A stretch of 64,000 nt of DNA from Lyophyllum atratum (lineage: Eukaryota; Basidiomycota; Agaricomycetes; Agaricales; Lyophyllaceae), in assembly GCA_014905825.1 (NCBI GenBank), contig JACGCN010000001.1, positions 1,302,001 through 1,366,000 of the forward strand, given 5' to 3'. Below the pieces are notes generated by a model. That model had not been told where the DNA came from. It ran no database searches and was given only the letters and a program-made list of their open reading frames with translations. The translations under genes were made by a program, and so were the position numbers. Positions 60,038-64,000 of the stretch are shown in pieces. Each line of letters opens with the position of its first letter. Position 1 is the stretch's first letter.

Positions 60038-60090
60038 ATGACGTCATCACCAACAAACCCCCAAATACACTTCGCGAGACTTCGCGAGTT
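60038..60090. promoter_or_regulatory. CRE palindrome and TCGCGA repeat before a small gene
   Basis: ATGACGTCAT at 60038-60047 is a perfect CRE palindrome. It is followed by CTTCGCGAGACTTCGCGAG at about 60069-60087, two copies of a 10 bp unit with a TCGCGA core. Both lie 28-77 bp before the ATG at 60115, where a core promoter would be expected. Their binding proteins are not known here. Confidence 0.4.
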
Positions 60091-60114
60091 CCGGCGCGTG
60101 CACGCCATAATATC

Positions 60115-60581
60115 ATGTTCGAATCGAAAGCCAAGTCGACTAACGCCGCTAGTAACGGTCCAGAGGACGCCAAAAGCATCCTCAAAGCCTTCATTGCTGT
60201 ATGTCTTCCTCACTAGCCTCCTAATCCATCCATACATATGTCCTTTTGCTCTCCAGCACGATCCGCAGGCGAAATACACATTTGATAGCGAACGGAATAG
60301 CCCACAGTCGGAAATCTGTCGCAAAGGGGCTCCTGAGGAAGCAGACTGCATAACGGTACGATAGTGTCACTGCTCTGTGCGTATTTTTCCCCGCTCAAGC
60401 CACTCTGCAGCTACAAATGAATTCCAAGAGACTTTTCGAAGCGATGCAGGTTCGGTTTCGGCTCGTCACAAGCGATGTCTCTCTCATGACCACTTTTTTT
60501 GAGCAGAACCTTGGATTCTTTTGCGCACTCCCCATAAACCCTGAGCGGACATACATAGAATGTAGACCGATGCCCAAGTAA
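60115..60581 (+). CDS. Small hypothetical protein
   Basis: Not recognised. Three exons join cleanly. Exon 1 from ATG 60115 gives MFESKAKSTNAASNGPEDAK and SILKAFIA before GTATGT. Exon 2 after TCTCCAG gives HDPQAKYTFDSERNSPQSE and CRKGAPEEADCIT. Exon 3 after a CTCTGCAG acceptor gives LQMNSKRLFEAMQVRFRLVT, SLMTTFFEQNLGFFCALP and YIECRPMPK, TAA at 60579-60581. About 117 residues, soluble, with four or five cysteines and no known motif. An in-frame ATG at 60010 would add 35 residues, but the CRE and TCGCGA motifs then fall inside the coding sequence, so 60115 is preferred. Confidence 0.55.
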
Positions 60582-60662
60582 ACTCCACCCGTTATTATAC
60601 AACCCATTATAATTTGCACGGGCCATAAGTTACAGTGTTCTCCAACTACATACTGGGGAATG

Positions 60663-62350
60663 CTAAACGATGCTTGTCTCCACTGCATAATCAATACCGA
60701 GAGCCCCATTACGCGCCTTCTGATACTGTATGTCCGCGACTTTGCGGCGAAGTTCGGCAGCACGAAGATCAATGGTTGACAAGTCCAGCTCATGGAGCGC
60801 CCGCCGATTCCCTTTCGCAAGTTGTGTGTATTCAGAAGCCAGATGAGCTCGGTGGACTTGAAGTCGCGCTATCTGTTCGAGGTTAGATTGTATTCGGACA
60901 GCTACGAGAGAAAGCTTGCCTCAGCGTCGAAATCGGGCGTCAAGCTTGGCGGTAGTTTCGGGATAGGAATGTGGGGCAGTGGAAACTTGATGCCTGGCTC
61001 TGTGACAGGCGCAGGTTGATCTTCCACCAAGGCAGATGGAGCAGGATTCTGAGGAATAGGAGGGGTGGGGAGCGACGTAGGAGCTTGATATGGCCGCCGT
61101 TGGCCACGAGGCCCAGAGGGATGGAAGGATGCGGGACCTGTGGGTGTCATACCTCTAGCATGATTACGCGGTCCCCGAGGTGGAGAGCGGGACGTTCGAC
61201 GAGGAAGTGTTGAAGATGATTGAGGGCCATGGTGCCGAGGTTGCCTGGGAGGTGAACGCGATCTTTCGCGTGGCTTCGTTTCCTCAATAACTGGTTTCAC
61301 TTCTGGCTCTGGCTCTGGCTCTTTCTTCTTTGCCGCATACCTATCGGCTAGAGGTTCACGAGGTGGCGAGGAAACGGTGGGTTTTGCGGTGATCGCTGCA
61401 CTCGTTGGAGGTTCTGACGGTACCTGCGGTGTTGGCGGGGGCGTTCGGCTTGGAGCTCGTTGTTCAGAAGCTATGTTCGTTGAGCGCTCAGGAGGGAGCT
61501 CCATCGACGGTAGGGCTTCCGGCACTTCTTGTTCATGATTTTCGGCTTTATTTTGAGGCATCGTTTCGCGTCTAGGAGGGACCGGAGACCTGGAACGCGA
61601 TCGTCGCTCCGGACTATGACTTCGATCTCGGGAAGTGCTTGCGGCTTGGGGCGGAGGACGCGGGCGATGTTCATGGCGGGGGCTAGCTTCAATTGAGTGG
61701 TTCCCAAGTCTCATCCGTTTATGAGGAGGTGGAGAGCGGTATGGCGGCGACCGGCTACGAGGGCGTCGATGTGGAGGACTCGGGGAAGGTCTTCTGCGCT
61801 GAGGTGATCTTGATCGCCAGCGCGGCATATCTGCAAAGTAGTTATAACGTTAGGCACGTATAATGAATGCAATACTTGTTGATATACCTCGGCGCGGCGA
61901 AGGACCACGTCTTGTATGGGGACCGTACTGGTCTCTGTGACGGTCATACTGCATGTCCCTCTCGTGTGGCCGCTCTCTATCAAATCCTCGACGATTTCTT
62001 TCATAATCGGGACTAGGTTCCCTATACCGTTGCCCAGCATCTCTGTCCCAACTTCCATGGCCTCTATCACCATGATCCCTTCTTCGGAAGTCTGGATCCC
62101 GTCGTCCGTCGTATGAGGGTGCAACGTATGAATCTGCAACAGGTGGCCATCTCGGTGGGCTCCGAGTCCTCCGCGGAACATACACGCGGTCACCTGGGGG
62201 TGAGTTAAACCTGCCATTCCGGTATTGACGTCCGCCCCCCTGTGGAGGGCGAAGAGGACGAGCTGGTCGTCTGTCCCTTTCATCTGGAGGGGGCCGAGCA
62301 TCGGCTTTTTCTAAAGAAGAGTCCTGGGGTTTAGGTGGAAGGCTCGCCAT
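60663..62350 (-). CDS. RS-rich (SR-related) protein with C-terminal helical domain
   Basis: Probably a nuclear RNA-processing factor. ATG 62350 opens MASLPPKPQDSSLEKADARP. The first exon is rich in Arg, Asp and Tyr (RRDHGDRGHGSWDRDAGQRY). The second starts around 61827 with PRWRSRSPQRRRPSPSPPHR, a classic RS repeat region, then Pro-rich blocks, KLPPSLTPDFDAE. The last exon, after a GC-AG intron (60873-60919), is helical and conserved-looking: IARLQVHRAHLASEYTQLAK, RRALHELDLSTIDLRAAELR and KARNGALGIDYAVETSIV, stop at 60663. About 550 residues. It is divergent from cyclin L, itself a splicing-linked cyclin. An upstream ATG at 62422 is possible. The family is not identified. Confidence 0.75.
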
Positions 62351-62468
62351 TGCAGTCACAGTTGCAGTGGCACTGGTAACAGTGAGTTCGATGTAAAAAC
62401 CTTTTGTTTCTAACATGAACAAATAACCCCTGCTTTCTTCGCATTCAACTGTGAAGGCTGCAGCTAAT
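62351..62468. promoter_or_regulatory. Short bidirectional promoter, RS-rich protein/cyclin L
   Basis: Only 118 bp between the divergent ATGs at 62350 and 62469. No TATA box is evident. Shared regulation is inferred from the arrangement. Confidence 0.6.
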
Positions 62469-63495
62469 ATGTCTGCTACACTCTATCCTATAGCTTCTTT
62501 ATCGCAGATAGAGAAAACCCCTTCAAGGGAGGATGGAATCCCGGAGGATTTTGAAGAGGATCTCAGAGCCTATGGCTGCAAACTTATACACCAAGCTGGG
62601 ATTTTGTTGAACCAGTACGCTTGTTCATTCTAATACCTCATCCTTCACGATGACGCCGAGCAAAGGAAGCAGGTTGCTGTAGCCGCCGCGCAAATTCTGT
62701 TTCAACGGTTCTGGTATGTGACCTCTATGAAGCAATTTGGTGTCGGGGTCAGTTCTTATCGCGTCTAGAAAAGAACAGGGTTAACACCCACGTTTTGTAT
62801 GCAGGATATTGGCATGGGAGCGCTCTACCTGGCGTCCAAATTGGAAGAATGTCCACTCCGAATGAGAGATCTGCTCAACGTATATGATCTACTTCTTCGA
62901 CGCGCAACACACTCCCTGGATAAGAACACAAATAAACCTTTCAAATACGCGGCCATGTCATATTTTGGCACCACGTTTTACGACCTCAAGGACGCCCTTG
63001 TTGTGGCGGAGATGCAGATTCTAAAGAGACTCGGATTTAATGTTCATGTTGTCTTGCCATACGGGACTCTCGTCAACTATCTGCGGGTCCTAGGTTTGAC
63101 ATCGCGTGAAGATGCTTGTTCGCGAGCTTGGGGATATCTCAATGACGCGTGCGTCTTTACTTTCTGAATCTTCCATCACTTGTTCATCCAAGTCCAGCCT
63201 TCAAACACCCGTGTACGCGCTCTACCAGGTTCCAACGATTGTCAGCGCCGCGATCCTCCTCACTGTGCGTCACTTAAATATACCACTCCCATCTACATCT
63301 CCGAATTGCTGGTGGGAGCTGTTTGACGCAACCTGGGAGGATATATGGAGTATATGTGGATACATCATGCGACTCTATCGGCCTAGAAGTGGCGAAGATA
63401 CCAACAGGGTGATTGGAATGGTCACCAAAAAAGAGGTGCGAAGATGGCTAGAAGAGAATGGCACCCATGTGACGGAAATTTCACCTCAACGGTAG
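62469..63495 (+). CDS. Cyclin L-type cyclin
   Basis: L-type cyclins partner CDK10/CDK11-like kinases and act in transcription and splicing. From ATG 62469: MSATLYPIASLSQIEKTPSR, EDLRAYGCKLIHQAGILL. Then KQVAVAAAQILFQRFWYVTS and DIGMGALYLASKLEECPLRM, the N-terminal cyclin box with the conserved K..E pair. AEMQILKRLGFNVHVVLPYG is the cyclin L hallmark before the second box, which has YLRVLGLT, then PVYALYQVPTIVSAAILLTV and PSTSPNCWWELFDATWEDIW. It ends LEENGTHVTEISPQR, stop at 63495. About 290 residues and three or four introns. Animal cyclin L has a C-terminal RS domain; here it is missing, while an RS-rich protein is encoded next door. Confidence 0.9.
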
Positions 63496-64000
63496 ACTTC
63501 CTCCGAAGCATTGTCAGTCAGTGTTTGGAATTGAAGCAAGGGCAAAGTTTCGAGTGCTCACCTTACCTCATAAGTAGGCCTTCTCGACGTCCGAGATCGA
63601 CTCTCAATCGCCAACGAACCAGCAACGAACTCAACATATGCCTATGCTCACCCCAAACTCCCATCAGAGCCTGCCAGATGAGGAAGGAGTACATAGTCAT
63701 CTCTGGTGGTACCTGGGAAGTTACTTTGGTCCTGCACTCCGTCCATGCCCAAACTTTACGCTGCGCCGTTATGCGGCGTGTGGTTGATTTTGTCTGTACT
63801 TAGTAGATCTATATTATGTAATACATCGCCTACCTACGTGACCGCGGAACTGCTCAGTTGCAAGTCCTCATCCTCCTCCAGCCATGCTTGATCATTGTTC
63901 TATCTCACATAAAGGTCTAACCGCATGATCATGTTCCTGTCCATGATTTTAATTCGTTTCCTTTACAGGCGGTCTTGTTCTTTGGTCACGGTCATTCACA
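63496..64000. other. Right edge, 3' flank of cyclin L
   Basis: 500 bp with two short plus-strand frames (to 63803 and 63891) that lack motifs. I see no gene start before the window ends. Confidence 0.4.

Noticed and set aside
60395..60820. 141-codon minus-strand frame with hydrophobic stretches
   Set aside because: Crosses the stop of the RS-rich gene and the third exon of the small plus-strand gene, both better supported.

Overview
The window is nuclear DNA from a filamentous basidiomycete fungus, most likely an Agaricomycete. The evidence is dense, intron-rich genes with mostly 45-60 bp GT..AG introns, short and often shared promoters, and basidiomycete-like versions of LST8, GLT1, MSS51, HIS3, YPT1, PDX1 and cyclin L. 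I see no bacterial operons, CRISPR arrays, rRNA, recognisable tRNA or intact transposon. Exon joins were made by eye from reading frames and splice signals, so internal boundaries are approximate; starts and stops are given where I could place them.

Layout. 0-5 kb: 3' end of mitochondrial IF-2 (+), a CHORD-CS cochaperone (-), a mitochondrial-carrier-like protein (-) and an ALKBH7-like dioxygenase (+). 5-7 kb: three weak candidate small genes (-). 7.4-17.3 kb: TOR-complex subunit LST8 (+) and the very large NADH-glutamate synthase GLT1 (+). 17.5-24 kb: MSS51 (-) and HIS3 (+) with only 102 bp between their start codons, then an M13 metalloprotease (-). 24-33 kb: two paralogous MFS transporters in opposite orientation enclosing a UBA/CUE-AlkB-GRF fusion protein (-), an M24 peptidase (+) and a single-pass membrane protein of unknown function (-). 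33-41 kb: an acyl-CoA synthetase ending in SKL (-), a penta-EF-hand protein (-), a gene-poor 2 kb, a candidate small gene (-), and a HAD hydrolase also ending in SKL (+). 41.3-47.4 kb: a four-exon QCR10 (-) divergent from NOP16 (+), then a Zn2Cys6 transcription factor (+). 49-53 kb: a small zinc-ribbon protein (+), a membrane-anchored aspartic protease (-) and the Rab GTPase YPT1 (+). 53.9-55.8 kb: a decayed Argonaute relic. 56-64 kb: a disordered nuclear-type protein (-), mitoribosomal protein mL49 (+), PLP synthase PDX1 (+), an unknown small gene (+), an RS-rich protein (-) divergent from cyclin L (+).

Functional links are mostly loose, as expected for a eukaryotic chromosome. Mitochondrial genes recur (IF-2, ALKBH7-like, MSS51, QCR10, mL49). 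LST8 next to GLT1 pairs a TOR subunit with nitrogen assimilation, and GLT1 has GATA-factor sites in its promoter. Two enzymes carry peroxisomal SKL tails. An RS-rich protein shares a 118 bp promoter with cyclin L. I found no clear new multi-gene system. The most notable observations are the Argonaute relic, the three-part AlkB fusion, the inverted MFS pair, a GC-AG intron, and a long NOP16 intron with box C/D-like motifs.
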